The position numbers and the translations under genes were made by a program. A stretch of 64,000 nt of DNA from Pelagomonas calceolata (lineage: Eukaryota; Sar; Pelagophyceae; Pelagomonadales; Pelagomonadaceae). Under the pieces are notes generated by a model. It was not told the DNA's origin and ran no database searches. It saw only the letters and a list, made by a program, of their open reading frames with translations. The stretch is taken from contig CAKKNE010000004.1 of assembly GCA_918797485.1 (NCBI GenBank), positions 5,250,223-5,314,222 of the forward strand. The letters are read 5' to 3'. This document shows, in pieces, positions 35,786 through 45,310 of the stretch. The first letter of the stretch is position 1; each line of letters begins with the position of its first letter.

Positions 35786-38632
35786 ATGCAACGCAGCGTC
35801 GTAGCGCTCCTCCTCGCCGCGGCGACCGCGCCGCTGGCCTCGAGTAACGTGATCGGCATCGACTTCGGCACGGAGTTCATGAAGGTCGCGCTCGTCCAGC
35901 CCGGCTCGCCGCTCGAGATCGTCACGAACACCGTGAGTAAGCGCAAGAGCGAAACCGTGGTCGCATTCGTGCGCGGCGAGCGCCTCTTCGCGTCCGACGC
36001 GTACGGGTCGCTGTCGCGCAAGCCGGAACAGTCGTACGCCCGACTGACCGAGTACCTCGGCCGCTCCGAGACGCATCCGTCCATCGAGACGCTGCGGACC
36101 AAGTCGTACTTCCCGACGACGACGCGGTTCAACGAGAGCCGCGGCGCCCTCGCCATCGCCGCGCCCAAGTCCACGACGGAGGACTACGGCGGCGGCTGGG
36201 ACGAGTGGCAGCCCGAGGAGCTCGTCGCCATGGTGCTGACGTACGCCAAGGACATCACGCGCGCGTACGGCGGCAACGTGGTCCGCGATTGCGTGATCAC
36301 GGTGCCCATGTCCGCGACGCAGATCGAGCGCGAGGCCCTGCTCGCGGCGGCGGAGCTCGCGGACCTGCGCGTCCTGTCCCTGATCGAGGCGAACACGGCC
36401 GCCGCGCTGCAGTTCGGCCTCGACCGCAAGTTCGACGAGCCGCGCAAGGTGCTCTTCTACAACGCGGGCTCGGAGTCGATCCAGGCGTCCGTCGTCGAGT
36501 ACTCGACCTTCGTCGAGGGCACCAAGGTCAAGAACAAGACCATCGGCCAGTTCGAGGTCCTGGGCAAGGGCTGGGCGCGGGGCGCGGGCGGCTTCCACGT
36601 CGACCTGGCCCTGGCCGAGACGATCGCCGACGCGTTCAACGAGCAGTGGAAGAAGAAGAAGAAGGGCAAGGCCGGCGACGTGCGCACCTTGGCCCGGCCG
36701 ATGGCGAAGATCCGCGCGAGCGCCAAGAAGACCAAGGAGGTCCTGAGCGCGAACGAGAAGATCCCCGTCAACATTCCGTCCCTGCACGACGACATCGACT
36801 TCCACATGATGGTCACGCGCAAGGACTTGGAGGCGGCGGCCGCGGATGTGCTGGCCAAGGCGATGCAGCCCGTGCAGGACGCGCTCGCCAAGGCGAACGC
36901 GACGGTCGACGACCTGCACGGCGTCGAGATCATCGGCGGCGGCGTGCGCGTGCCGAAGATCCAGGAGATGCTCCGGGACTTCTTCGCCGCGGGCCGGACG
37001 AACAAGTCGGACCCGCTCGAGCTCGGCCTCCACCTCAACGGCGACGAGGCGCCGGCCCTGGGCGCCGCGTTCCACGGCGCCAACGTCTCGACGAGCTTCC
37101 GCGTGCGCAAGGTCGGCATGCTCGACTACGCGCAGCACGCGCTCGGCGTGCGCATGACGAACGACCTCTACGCGGAGAGCGTCCGCGAGGGCGGCGGCCT
37201 CATGGGCTTCTTCAAGGGCGGCACGAAGAAGAAGGACGATGGCGACGAGTCGCCGGAGGACTGGCACAAGCGCGCGACGCTCTTCAAGGCCGGCGCGCGG
37301 CTCGGCGCCAAGCCGCGGACCATCGCCTTCCACCACGACGCGGACATCGTCTGCGAGCTGGCGTACGACGATGTCGACAAGCTGCCGCCCGGCACGCCGA
37401 AGACGGTCGCCCTGTACAACATCTCGGGCATTGCCGCGTTCGCCGCCGACATGGCCAAGCAAAACACGACGGGCCAGCTGCCGCGGCCCAAGGTCCAGCT
37501 CTCCTTCACGCTCGACGCGTCCGGCATCGCGTCGCTCTCCAAGGCCGAGGTGTCCGTCGTGGAGGAGTACGAAGTCGACGCGCCGCCGCCCAAGGCCGAG
37601 CCCAAGGCCGAGGACAACGCGACGGCCGAGAACGCGACCGAGGCCAACGCGACGGACGACGCCGAGGCGGCGGAGGCGGCCAAGGACGACGACAAGCCGG
37701 CGGAGGCGGCCGCCGAGGCGCCGACGGAGGCCGCGGCCGACGCGGCGACGGGCGAGGCCGCGCCCGAGGCGAACGCGTCGGACGCCGCCAACGCCACGGG
37801 CGCGGCGCCGGGCAAGGTCCTCAAGAAGAAGACGCACAAGCGCACGCTTACGGTGACGCCGAGCACGGCGGGCCTGCGCCAGTGGGCGCCGCGGCGCTCC
37901 GACGTCGCCGACGCGTTCGACCGGCTGGCGGCGATCGCCGCGGCCGAGAAGGAGCGCCGCGCGCGTGAGGGCGCGAAGAACGACCTCGAGGCGGCCATCT
38001 ACCGCGTGCGCAACGCGCTCGACGACCGCGCGAAGGAGATCGAGCCCGTGTCGACGAAGAAGCAGCGCGAAGAGATCTCATCGACGTCGCGTGAGCTCGA
38101 GGACTGGCTCTACGAGGCCGACGCCGAGCCCGCGGCGACGTTCAATGACAAGCGCACGGCCTTTGAGGCCCTGTGGAATGCAGTCGTGGGCCGCGCGGAG
38201 GAGCTGGCCGCGCGGCCCAAGGCCATCGAGAAGTTCCGCAAGGCCCTCGCTCTGGCCAAGAAGAACGCGACGGAGGTCTGGCCCGACGAGCGGCCCTGGC
38301 TCGAGCAGGAGGACCTCGACGCGCTCGTCAAGAAGGCTGACGACGCCGGCGCATGGCTCGACGACCAGGAGAAGGCTCAGAAAAAACTCAAGAACCACGA
38401 CGAGCCCGCCTTCCGCGTGGCAGAGCTCAACGCGAAGCTTAAGCCGACGGTCGTCCTCGCGGCGCGCCTCAACGCGAAGAAGAAGCCCGTGGTCGTCGAG
38501 GACGTCAACGCGACGAATGCGACGGACGTCAACGCTACCGACGGCAACGCCACGGATGCGAACGCGACGGAGCCCGAGCCGGAGAGCGAGGAGGACGCGA
38601 AGGTCACGGAGGAGATGAAGGACGAGCTATAA
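35786..38632 (+). CDS. HYOU1: ER-lumenal Hsp70-family chaperone GRP170/HYOU1 with KDEL signal
   Basis: 948 residues from an ATG at 35786. A signal peptide (RSVVALLLAAATAPLASS) leads into the Hsp70 ATPase start NVIGIDFGTEFMKVALVQPG, with RKSETVVAF typical of the Hsp110/GRP170 branch. ATPase landmarks continue (VITVPMSATQIEREALL, LSLIEANTAAALQFGLDRKF, VEIIGGGVRVPKIQEML). A peptide-binding half follows, with a long acidic Ala/Glu/Asn insertion holding many NAT sequons, then the helical C-terminus (LEDWLYEADAEPAATFNDK). The protein ends MKDEL, so it carries a KDEL ER-retrieval signal. It acts as an ER holdase and nucleotide-exchange factor for BiP. Length fits the family. Confidence 0.95.
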   Translation: MQRSVVALLLAAATAPLASSNVIGIDFGTEFMKVALVQPGSPLEIVTNTVSKRKSETVVAFVRGERLFASDAYGSLSRKPEQSYARLTEYLGRSETHPSIETLRTKSYFPTTTRFNESRGALAIAAPKSTTEDYGGGWDEWQPEELVAMVLTYAKDITRAYGGNVVRDCVITVPMSATQIEREALLAAAELADLRVLSLIEANTAAALQFGLDRKFDEPRKVLFYNAGSESIQASVVEYSTFVEGTKVKNKTIGQFEVLGKGWARGAGGFHVDLALAETIADAFNEQWKKKKKGKAGDVRTLARPMAKIRASAKKTKEVLSANEKIPVNIPSLHDDIDFHMMVTRKDLEAAAADVLAKAMQPVQDALAKANATVDDLHGVEIIGGGVRVPKIQEMLRDFFAAGRTNKSDPLELGLHLNGDEAPALGAAFHGANVSTSFRVRKVGMLDYAQHALGVRMTNDLYAESVREGGGLMGFFKGGTKKKDDGDESPEDWHKRATLFKAGARLGAKPRTIAFHHDADIVCELAYDDVDKLPPGTPKTVALYNISGIAAFAADMAKQNTTGQLPRPKVQLSFTLDASGIASLSKAEVSVVEEYEVDAPPPKAEPKAEDNATAENATEANATDDAEAAEAAKDDDKPAEAAAEAPTEAAADAATGEAAPEANASDAANATGAAPGKVLKKKTHKRTLTVTPSTAGLRQWAPRRSDVADAFDRLAAIAAAEKERRAREGAKNDLEAAIYRVRNALDDRAKEIEPVSTKKQREEISSTSRELEDWLYEADAEPAATFNDKRTAFEALWNAVVGRAEELAARPKAIEKFRKALALAKKNATEVWPDERPWLEQEDLDALVKKADDAGAWLDDQEKAQKKLKNHDEPAFRVAELNAKLKPTVVLAARLNAKKKPVVVEDVNATNATDVNATDGNATDANATEPEPESEEDAKVTEEMKDEL

Positions 38633-38887
38633 GGGCCGTCCCCGCGCTCGCGCTATGTGATTTAAAGTATCTTCTTCCAATGCATATGCAATGCCTAGCG
38701 GCTGGTCTTATTCGCGGGTTTTCCACACTGCGAGCCGTCCGGGTCCGAACAAGCGAGTCTTCACTCTGTAGGTCGAGAATACAAGTTGAGGGTCGACGCG
38801 AGGCCCACACGTGCCGCTCGTGCGGTTTCACGTGACTCCAAGCTCCAGAGGAAGGGCCTCAAGTGCTCTCTGAAGATAAAAGGCAAA

Positions 38888-39475
38888 ATGCTTCAACCGG
38901 CCGAGGAGGCGCCGCCGCCCGCGCCAATCCCTCTGCCGACCGAGGAGGACGAGACCGCCGCCAGGGAAGCCCATCCGGAAGCCGCGGCGGCACTGCAACG
39001 CGCCGAGGACGCGCTTGCGTGGGCTAAGCAAACCGACGACGACGAGCAAATTGCGCTGGCGCGATTGGCATTTCTGCGGCACGCACCCCCAAGGGCTCAA
39101 CTGGCGGCCTTGGTTGAACTCCTTTCTCGTGCCGAAGAAGAAGACCACAACGGCCAGGCCGCACAATTGCTGCGGGCGCTCCGCGACAAGGTCTTGCGGA
39201 AGGTGCAGCAGAAGGAAGAGTTCCTGGTCCGTCGCGCCGCGACTCGCGCTGAGCTCAAAGAACGACGACGAGAGCTCCACGTATTCTTGCTCGCGACGGC
39301 GGAACCCAAGGGGGTCGAGGCCGCATTTGTATTGCGGCACAAGGCCCGCGCGCTACGGCAGATCGGCGAATTTATCGTGGGGCCACTCGGTTCGGCGCAA
39401 CGCGAGGAAGCTGCCCGTTTCGCGGAGGTGAGCCATCTCTTTGTCGCGCCGGCACGGTTAGATGAGATTAGATGA
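38888..39475 (+). CDS. Unrecognised helical protein
   Basis: 195 residues from an ATG at 38888; the frame is open from 38786 without an ATG. The N-terminus is Pro/Glu-rich (PAEEAPPPAPIPLPTEEDETAA). The rest is almost entirely charged helix (ALQRAEDALAWAKQTDDDEQIALARLAFL, LRALRDKVLRKVQQKEEFLVRRAATRAELKERRRELHVFL), consistent with a coiled-coil or helical bundle. No domain recognised. Only 21 bp separate its stop from that of the convergent gene. Confidence 0.55.
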   Translation: MLQPAEEAPPPAPIPLPTEEDETAAREAHPEAAAALQRAEDALAWAKQTDDDEQIALARLAFLRHAPPRAQLAALVELLSRAEEEDHNGQAAQLLRALRDKVLRKVQQKEEFLVRRAATRAELKERRRELHVFLLATAEPKGVEAAFVLRHKARALRQIGEFIVGPLGSAQREEAARFAEVSHLFVAPARLDEIR

Positions 39476-39496
39476 GCGGTAGTTCTAAACAAACCA

Positions 39497-41323
39497 TTAA
39501 CCCCGCTCCCTCACATGCCCCGGCGGCAACGCTGTCTCATAGTCTCCGTCCTCGTACTCGATATCCACGGCGCCGTCCTCCGCGACGCGGACAACGCGGC
39601 CCGGGTACCACTCGTCCATGCCGCAAAAGCGCGCATCGACCAGCGCACCGGCGCGCCACCGCGGCGGCGAGGAGTAGGCGGGCGCCGGTGCCTCGATCTC
39701 GACGCGCGCCGGAGACTCGTCGAGCGGCGCGGCTTGATCGGGCGCTCCGCCGGTCGCCGGCACGGGCGGCGACGGCGCGGCGTCCTCGTCCGACGACTCA
39801 CCGGGCTCCGTATAGTCGTCGCCGGGCTCCGTATAATCGTCGAGCGTGTCCAGCACCGGCGTGTCGGGCCGCCTCGGAATGTCCAACGGCGGCGCGGGAC
39901 GGGGCTTCTGGCGCCGCACCGGCGGCGCAGGAGCAGCAACGCGCGGCGGCCCGAAGCTGCAGGACGGCGGCGCCTTGACGGTCAGCGCCTCGGCGCGCCG
40001 CGCACCGACCACTAGCCGTCCGCCCTCTTCGCGCGCGAGCGCCGTGGTGTTGCCCGCCTGCTCCTTCGCCCGAAGCTCGTCCGCGCGCCGCAGCCGCAGC
40101 TCGTCCTGGATCTCGCGCCGCGCCCTGACGAGCGCCGACGTGTGCGAGCGCGTGCGGTAGCCGGCCGGTCGTAATTCGTAGTTCGCGAGAATCCAGTCGT
40201 CGAGGCGCCGCGGCTGCGCCGTCACGTTCTTCGGCGGAGGCCCGCGCCTCGGCCGCGGCGCGAGCATGGCCGGAACCCCCTGCAGGCGCCGCGTCTCGGC
40301 GCGCCACGCGAGCAGCCCCTCGTACGTGAGAAGTTGGGGCCACACGCGCCGCAGCACAGAGACCCGCGCGAGCCTGAGACAAAGCCGCGCCGCCGATTTC
40401 GTCGAGTGCCGCGACGCGTGGAGCCGGTCGAAAAGTGCCGCTGGTGCCGACGCCGTCGCGGCGGCGTCCTCCGTCGCGTCGACGTCACGGCGCTCGCGCG
40501 GTACGCGATCGTCGCGCACTCGCAGCGCCAGATCCCCGAGGCATTTTGCGTAGACGACCGCCGAAACAGCAGCCGAAAAAGCGGCGGCGCGCGCGACGCG
40601 GACGTCGCGGATGCCGGCCTCGGCGGCGACGTACTTGTACGTGTCGCAGTCCCGAATCCCGACGGCCGGCGGCGGCGCCGCGGGATCGCCGGAGAACCGA
40701 GACGCGGTCCCGAACGTCGCGGAGCCCGCCGAGCGAGCGTTGCGGTGCCCCGCCTTCCGCTCGCGGAGCCGCAGGGGCCGCGCCACCGCCGCCGTCACGA
40801 GTTCGGCCGGCTTTTCGTGAGCCTTCCGTCGCGCCACGGATTTGCGCCACTTCCGCTCCGACGCGTCCGCGTAGAGCCGCTGCTCGACGGCGCGCGTCGG
40901 CGGCGGCGGCGGCTTGGGGGGCGGCGCGGGCGGCGCCTTCAACGCCGCTGCGTAGGCGCGGTCCGCCGCCGCGTCGGCGCGCTTGCGCTCGCGCCGCGCG
41001 ACGTCGCGGGCCGACGACCAGCCGGCCGGCGGTCCGTTGCGTTTCGATCGCGGCTTCGGCGGGGCGCCGGCGCCGCAGACGCCCGCGCGTGGCCAGCCGT
41101 TGTCGACTTGCAGCGGCGTCCGCTTCCGCGAGAGCGTGTCGACCTGGCACTCGTCGCAGACGTTCTGCCCGGCGTAGCGCGTCGGCGCCTTGCTGCCGCA
41201 GCTGATGCACGTCGTCGTGCCGCGGACCAGAATGCCTCCAGCGCGGCTGGTTCGTGCCGTACTCAGTGTTGGACCTTTGTCCCGGAGCTTCGCGCCGGCG
41301 CTCGGCTTGATGGTTGCTGCCAT
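39497..41323 (-). CDS. Basic protein with N-terminal CxxC zinc finger and C-terminal Tudor/Agenet-like domain
   Basis: 608 residues from an ATG at 41323. An N-terminal pair of cysteine knuckles (CISCGSKAPTRYAGQNVCDEC) suggests a zinc ribbon. The centre is basic, Ala/Arg/Pro-rich and probably disordered. A DDYTEPG repeat occurs twice in tandem. The last 50 residues (WRAGALVDARFCGMDEWYPGRVVRVAEDGAVDIEYEDGDYETALPPGHV) match the Tudor/Agenet pattern of aromatic cages that bind methylated histones (WYPG..V..V..DG..DI.Y.DGD.E). I infer a chromatin-associated reader. Partner and mark are unknown. Confidence 0.68.
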   Translation of the reverse strand: MAATIKPSAGAKLRDKGPTLSTARTSRAGGILVRGTTTCISCGSKAPTRYAGQNVCDECQVDTLSRKRTPLQVDNGWPRAGVCGAGAPPKPRSKRNGPPAGWSSARDVARRERKRADAAADRAYAAALKAPPAPPPKPPPPPTRAVEQRLYADASERKWRKSVARRKAHEKPAELVTAAVARPLRLRERKAGHRNARSAGSATFGTASRFSGDPAAPPPAVGIRDCDTYKYVAAEAGIRDVRVARAAAFSAAVSAVVYAKCLGDLALRVRDDRVPRERRDVDATEDAAATASAPAALFDRLHASRHSTKSAARLCLRLARVSVLRRVWPQLLTYEGLLAWRAETRRLQGVPAMLAPRPRRGPPPKNVTAQPRRLDDWILANYELRPAGYRTRSHTSALVRARREIQDELRLRRADELRAKEQAGNTTALAREEGGRLVVGARRAEALTVKAPPSCSFGPPRVAAPAPPVRRQKPRPAPPLDIPRRPDTPVLDTLDDYTEPGDDYTEPGESSDEDAAPSPPVPATGGAPDQAAPLDESPARVEIEAPAPAYSSPPRWRAGALVDARFCGMDEWYPGRVVRVAEDGAVDIEYEDGDYETALPPGHVRERG

Positions 41324-41748
41324 GATAGCAGTCTTCTGTTTATTGTGCCTTGCCTAGCATCAAGCGGGCAGCCCTCCGCGTAGGCCGGCAACGATTATGA
41401 GTCGCAAATTGCGGGTTGCGGGTTGCGCCAGCGCAATTGTAGAAGGTAACCATCCCAGTTTTGCTTGAAGAGTACGTGGCGCGCGGCACATCGGTGAGAA
41501 AACGCAGAGGAGCCCCGTCCGCAGACTGGGCTCTAGCTTAACGCCAGCCCCTCCGTATAACATCGCCTTGAGCATAGCGCGCGGCCCGGCAACGCAAGCC
41601 TGCGACGAGGGTAATAAGCGAAGCTGCAGCTCCGCCACAGCGACTCTTAAACGGTCGCGGCTCGACGTCGATATCGGGGCAGCCACAGCCAAAAGCAGCC
41701 CAGTCCATTGCGAGGCCGGGAGACTCTAGACAGCGTAAAAAAAGCAAG
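41324..41748. other. Divergent intergenic region, 425 bp
   Basis: Between the Tudor-like gene and the DIxGA-repeat gene. No clear dyad element or repeat; poly-A run just before the ATG at 41749. Confidence 0.45.
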
Positions 41749-42972
41749 ATGGCCCTGCCCGGCATGGCCGACGACCGCTTCCAGACCATGAGCCTGCAGA
41801 GCGCGGGCGCCTGCACGATCGCGAACAAGGAGCGCCCGGCGTGCGCCCACGAGTCGAATTACGTCGGAGACATCGACGGCGCGGCGCCCGAGCTCAAGTA
41901 CATGCGCTACACGGCGCGGCGGCCGGACCTCTACGTCACCAAGGACATCGAGAAGAGCAGCCCGATGAAGCTGCACGCGCGCGGCCCGCAGCCGAACCCG
42001 AACGAGTGGCACAACAACCCGATCGAGGGCTCGAAGCCGCGCGAGACGCGCTTCAAGTCGAACCGCCACACCGACCCGCTCGCGCCGGAGTACGTCCTAC
42101 CGCGGTGCAAGCTCGAGAAGCCGCCGACGCCCAAATTTATCAGAGACGGCTACACCGTCACGGACATCGACGGCACGGTCCCCAAGCCCCTCTACCCGCT
42201 CGCCATGCGCGACACCTACAACGTCCACGACATCGAGGGCGCCCAGGCGTCGTGGCGCCCGAGACACGAGCGCGCGCGCCGCGAGGCGCCGCCGCGCGAC
42301 GGCCTCGACGTCCGCGACATCATGGACGAGGGCTTCACGACGACGCGCGTCACGGACCCCATGAACCCGCATTACTTCATGAACGGCATGGAGACGTGCG
42401 ACGACCCGATCCGGACCAAGCCGCGCGCGCTGCCCAAGGCCATCCCCGGGCCCTACCGCTCGCTCTACACGGACGACATCCTGGGCGCCAAGAGCGGCTG
42501 GCGGCCGCCGCACGAGATGCAGCCGCCGCCCGAGAAGCGGCGCCACTGGCGGCACACGAACTTCGTCGGCGACATCGGCGGCGCCCAGGCGGACACGGTG
42601 CAGCACACCATCCCGACGAAGCGGCGGACGAACCCGCTGAACCCGGCCTACCGATCGCTCGACGGAGACATCCTCCCGGACCCGACGAAGCCGGACTTTA
42701 GCCACATCTACGACCACTTCCTCGGCCCCTCCCAGGGCTCGGCGCCGCCGTCGGCGCGCGGCGGCAGCGCGCCGCGGCAAGCGCCCGCGCCCGCCGTCAA
42801 CCGCCTCGTCCTCAAATCGTCGGACGGCCGGCCGCGCGCGACGCCGCGGTCGGGCCGCTCGGGCCCGGGCTCGGCGCGGTCCACGGGGAGGAGAGTGCTG
42901 GCCACGCCCCACGACCGGCGCGAAGCGCAGCAGGACGCCGCGGACCGGGCGGCGGTGGCGGCGCTGCACTGA
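41749..42972 (+). CDS. Repeat protein with DIxGA modules (candidate microtubule/ciliary-type protein)
   Basis: 407 residues from an ATG at 41749. Modules with a core D-I-x-G-A/T recur along the chain: NYVGDIDGAAP, YTVTDIDGTVPKPLYP, YNVHDIEGAQASWRP, YTDDILGAKSGWRPP and NFVGDIGGAQADTV. In between are related strings such as RHTDPLAPEYVLP, VTDPMNPHYFM and RTNPLNPAYRSL. The spacing is irregular and the chain is Pro-rich with little predicted helix. Such DIxGA repeats recall proteins associated with axonemal or cortical microtubules in protists, but I cannot name a family with confidence. The C-terminus is Ser/Arg/Pro-rich. Confidence 0.65.
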   Translation: MALPGMADDRFQTMSLQSAGACTIANKERPACAHESNYVGDIDGAAPELKYMRYTARRPDLYVTKDIEKSSPMKLHARGPQPNPNEWHNNPIEGSKPRETRFKSNRHTDPLAPEYVLPRCKLEKPPTPKFIRDGYTVTDIDGTVPKPLYPLAMRDTYNVHDIEGAQASWRPRHERARREAPPRDGLDVRDIMDEGFTTTRVTDPMNPHYFMNGMETCDDPIRTKPRALPKAIPGPYRSLYTDDILGAKSGWRPPHEMQPPPEKRRHWRHTNFVGDIGGAQADTVQHTIPTKRRTNPLNPAYRSLDGDILPDPTKPDFSHIYDHFLGPSQGSAPPSARGGSAPRQAPAPAVNRLVLKSSDGRPRATPRSGRSGPGSARSTGRRVLATPHDRREAQQDAADRAAVAALH

Positions 42973-43010
42973 GCGCGGCGTCCTCGTTTTCCTCCGGGTA
43001 AATCTTTAAA

Positions 43011-43087
43011 TGGAAGACAGGTCTGTTTCGCCCCATACCCAACGGTCAGCGGCATGGAAGACCGGTCTGCTTAGCCCCCATACCCAA
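43011..43087. repeat. Two-copy 44-bp tandem repeat in convergent 3' region
   Basis: Copies beginning TGGAAGACAGGTCTG (43011) and TGGAAGACCGGTCTG (43055) each continue to CCCCATACCCAA. They lie between the stop at 42972 and the stop of the phosphoesterase gene at 43090. Confidence 0.85.
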
Positions 43088-43089
43088 TC

Positions 43090-44907
43090 CTAGCGCGACT
43101 TGACCTCCCCAAGCTTCGTCGTCGACGGCGCGCGCGCCGACGTGACGCCCTCGACCCGCGTCTTCGAGGCCGTCCCCGAGATCTGCGTGTAGGGCCCCCA
43201 GCTCGAGAAGACCGTGGGCTGGTCCGTCTCGTGCGCCGGGAAGATCTCGTCCACGAGCCGCGCGGCCGCCTCGACGCGGCGCTTCTCCTTCATGCGCACG
43301 ATCTTGTTCCGGACGATTTTCCGCCAGTAGCTGCCGTCCTCGTTCGGCTGGACGACGGTCACCGAGCCCGTGGCGTCGTCGATCAAGCAGACGGCCTGCT
43401 CCTCGGCCTCAGTCTCGCAGTCGGCCACCTCGCGGCCGCCGTCGGCGCCCTCGACCTGGCACGACTCCTCGCCGCTCGGCACGACGACGATGCGCCGCCC
43501 CGCCAGCTCGTCCTGGCCGACGACCAGGCCCAGCGGCGCGAGCGTCGACGGGTCGTACTCGATCAGGCGCCCGTCGTAGACGCCGAGCACGCGGCCGCAG
43601 CTGAGCTTCCACCAGGCGATCGTCTGGCCGTCGACGCACGTGCTCTCCGTCGCGTCGAGGTAGCCGTCGTTGTCGTAGTCGACGAAGCACTCGTCGCCCT
43701 CCGTCGGCGAGTAGACGCGCAAAAAGTCGCCGCCCATCTCGTCGACCTCGTCGTGGCCGTGCGCGTAGACGCCGACCTCGTGGTTCTCGTCCGTGTAGCT
43801 AATGGTCGCGTCGAGCCGCACGATGCCGCCGCGCTTGTGGTCGATCGTGCAGATCTCGAAGCCCTTCTCGTCGCCGCGGATCAGCCGCGACTGCTGCCGG
43901 CCGTCGCGCGACGCGCCGCCGCGCATGACCGCCGTCTGCGCGAAGACGCACGAGCCGCGGTTCGGGTAGGGGCCCTCGCTCGGGTCGACGGACGGGAACG
44001 TGATGCTGTCCTGGTAGTCCTGGCCGAGGTGGAAGTGGCCGCTGAACCAGGCCTTGATGCAGCGGTGCTTCCGCACCAACTCGATGAACTTGCGCGTCGT
44101 CGCGCCGCCGCTGTGGTTCAGCCAGCAGCAGCCGTTGACGACGTGGTTGTTCTGCAGCACGCGCAGCCCGGACCCGATCGGCGGCGCGTGCGTGAAGACG
44201 AAGATCTTCCAGCCCTCGCTCGAGGGGTGCGTCTCCACGAGGTTCTCGAACCAGGCGATCTGCGCGTCGTCGATGATCACCTCGTGCGACGTGTACTTGG
44301 CCTCGCGGAAGACCGTCGACCCGAGGCCGACGAGCAGCGTCTTCTCGGCGATCTGGCGCGAGAACTGCGCGCTGGGCTTGCCGTGGATGCGGCAGAAGGC
44401 CTCGAGGTTCTCCTCGTCCGTGGCGAACTCGTCGATGCCCTCGAGGTCGTGGTTGCCGCCGATGACCTCGTAGTCCGTGCCGAAGCTGCCGAGGAACTCG
44501 GCCGCGAGCTCGTGGCAGGCCGTCGTGCCCGCGAAGAGCTCCGCCGTGTTCTCCGGGTCGACGGACTTGGACTCGCCGAGGTCGCCGAGGCTCACGACCG
44601 CCGTCTCGACGCCGCGCCCCTGCGCGTCCTCCAAAATCTTGACGACGTGCTCCCGGCCGCTCACGTAGTCGTCCATCTTGCGCGGGTCCATGTGCAAATC
44701 CCCGAGGACCGCGACGCAGAACTGGTTGCCGTCGGGCACCGCGCACTCGTCGTCCTCGACGCACAGCTCGTCGGCGTAAAACGTCGGCGACTCGATGATC
44801 TCGTCATTTATGGCGCGCAGCGGCGTCGCCGCCTTTGGCCGTAACGTCGGCGCGGAAAAGCCCGTCGCGGCCGCCGCTAGAGCAATAAGGAGGGCTGGTC
44901 GCTGCAT
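43090..44907 (-). CDS. Plastid-targeted calcineurin-like metallophosphoesterase
   Basis: 605 residues from an ATG at 44907. A signal peptide (LLIALAAAATG) is followed directly by FSAPTLRP, a good heterokont plastid motif. The metallophosphoesterase signature is complete: GDLH (D70, H72), GDLGES (D109), GNHD (151-154), FTHAPP (H240) and SGHFH (290-293). These residues bind a di-metal centre. The C-terminal 250 residues are rich in beta structure with several Asp-rich loops (VDYDNDGYLDATE resembles an EF-hand-like calcium loop) and resemble the plant chloroplast phosphoesterase proteins in layout. Substrate unknown. Confidence 0.88.
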   Translation of the reverse strand: MQRPALLIALAAAATGFSAPTLRPKAATPLRAINDEIIESPTFYADELCVEDDECAVPDGNQFCVAVLGDLHMDPRKMDDYVSGREHVVKILEDAQGRGVETAVVSLGDLGESKSVDPENTAELFAGTTACHELAAEFLGSFGTDYEVIGGNHDLEGIDEFATDEENLEAFCRIHGKPSAQFSRQIAEKTLLVGLGSTVFREAKYTSHEVIIDDAQIAWFENLVETHPSSEGWKIFVFTHAPPIGSGLRVLQNNHVVNGCCWLNHSGGATTRKFIELVRKHRCIKAWFSGHFHLGQDYQDSITFPSVDPSEGPYPNRGSCVFAQTAVMRGGASRDGRQQSRLIRGDEKGFEICTIDHKRGGIVRLDATISYTDENHEVGVYAHGHDEVDEMGGDFLRVYSPTEGDECFVDYDNDGYLDATESTCVDGQTIAWWKLSCGRVLGVYDGRLIEYDPSTLAPLGLVVGQDELAGRRIVVVPSGEESCQVEGADGGREVADCETEAEEQAVCLIDDATGSVTVVQPNEDGSYWRKIVRNKIVRMKEKRRVEAAARLVDEIFPAHETDQPTVFSSWGPYTQISGTASKTRVEGVTSARAPSTTKLGEVKSR

Positions 44908-45310
44908 TGCTAGAGTTGCGCACCGGCCGCGTCGCTCTTCGTGTCTCGACCGTAGCTCGAAGGTGTGCTTCCGAGCACCTCACCTAGCCGCCTCGACCTC
45001 CGCAGCTCTTTCTCGCGCGAGCTCGACGCCAGACTGCGCCAGATTTGTCTAAGACTAAGCCAGAGATCGAGGGCGATCACAAGTCGAAGCGCGATTCCGC
45101 GCACTCCGCACTCTTTCAAAGGGAGCACGTCCGCCGCAAAGAGGAACCCGTGACGGGTTTTTGAGCAAAATTGCGCAGCAAAAAAGCATCAATTTAGGGC
45201 TACGCGTCACGATACGGTCCACCAGTAGCCTACAGGGACTCCATATTCATCGAAGGACGCGTTGCTGCGATCGCTTTCGGACCGGGAGACCTAGCAGCTG
45301 GAACCCAAGG
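44908..45310. other. Divergent intergenic region, 403 bp
   Basis: Between the phosphoesterase and the four-helix membrane protein. The frame upstream of 45311 is open but has no ATG. Nothing else recognised. Confidence 0.45.

Noticed and set aside
35648-37837. 729-codon frame opposite GRP170
   Set aside because: The sense strand encodes an unmistakable Hsp70-family protein; the antisense frame is Leu/Val/Arg/Gly low complexity.
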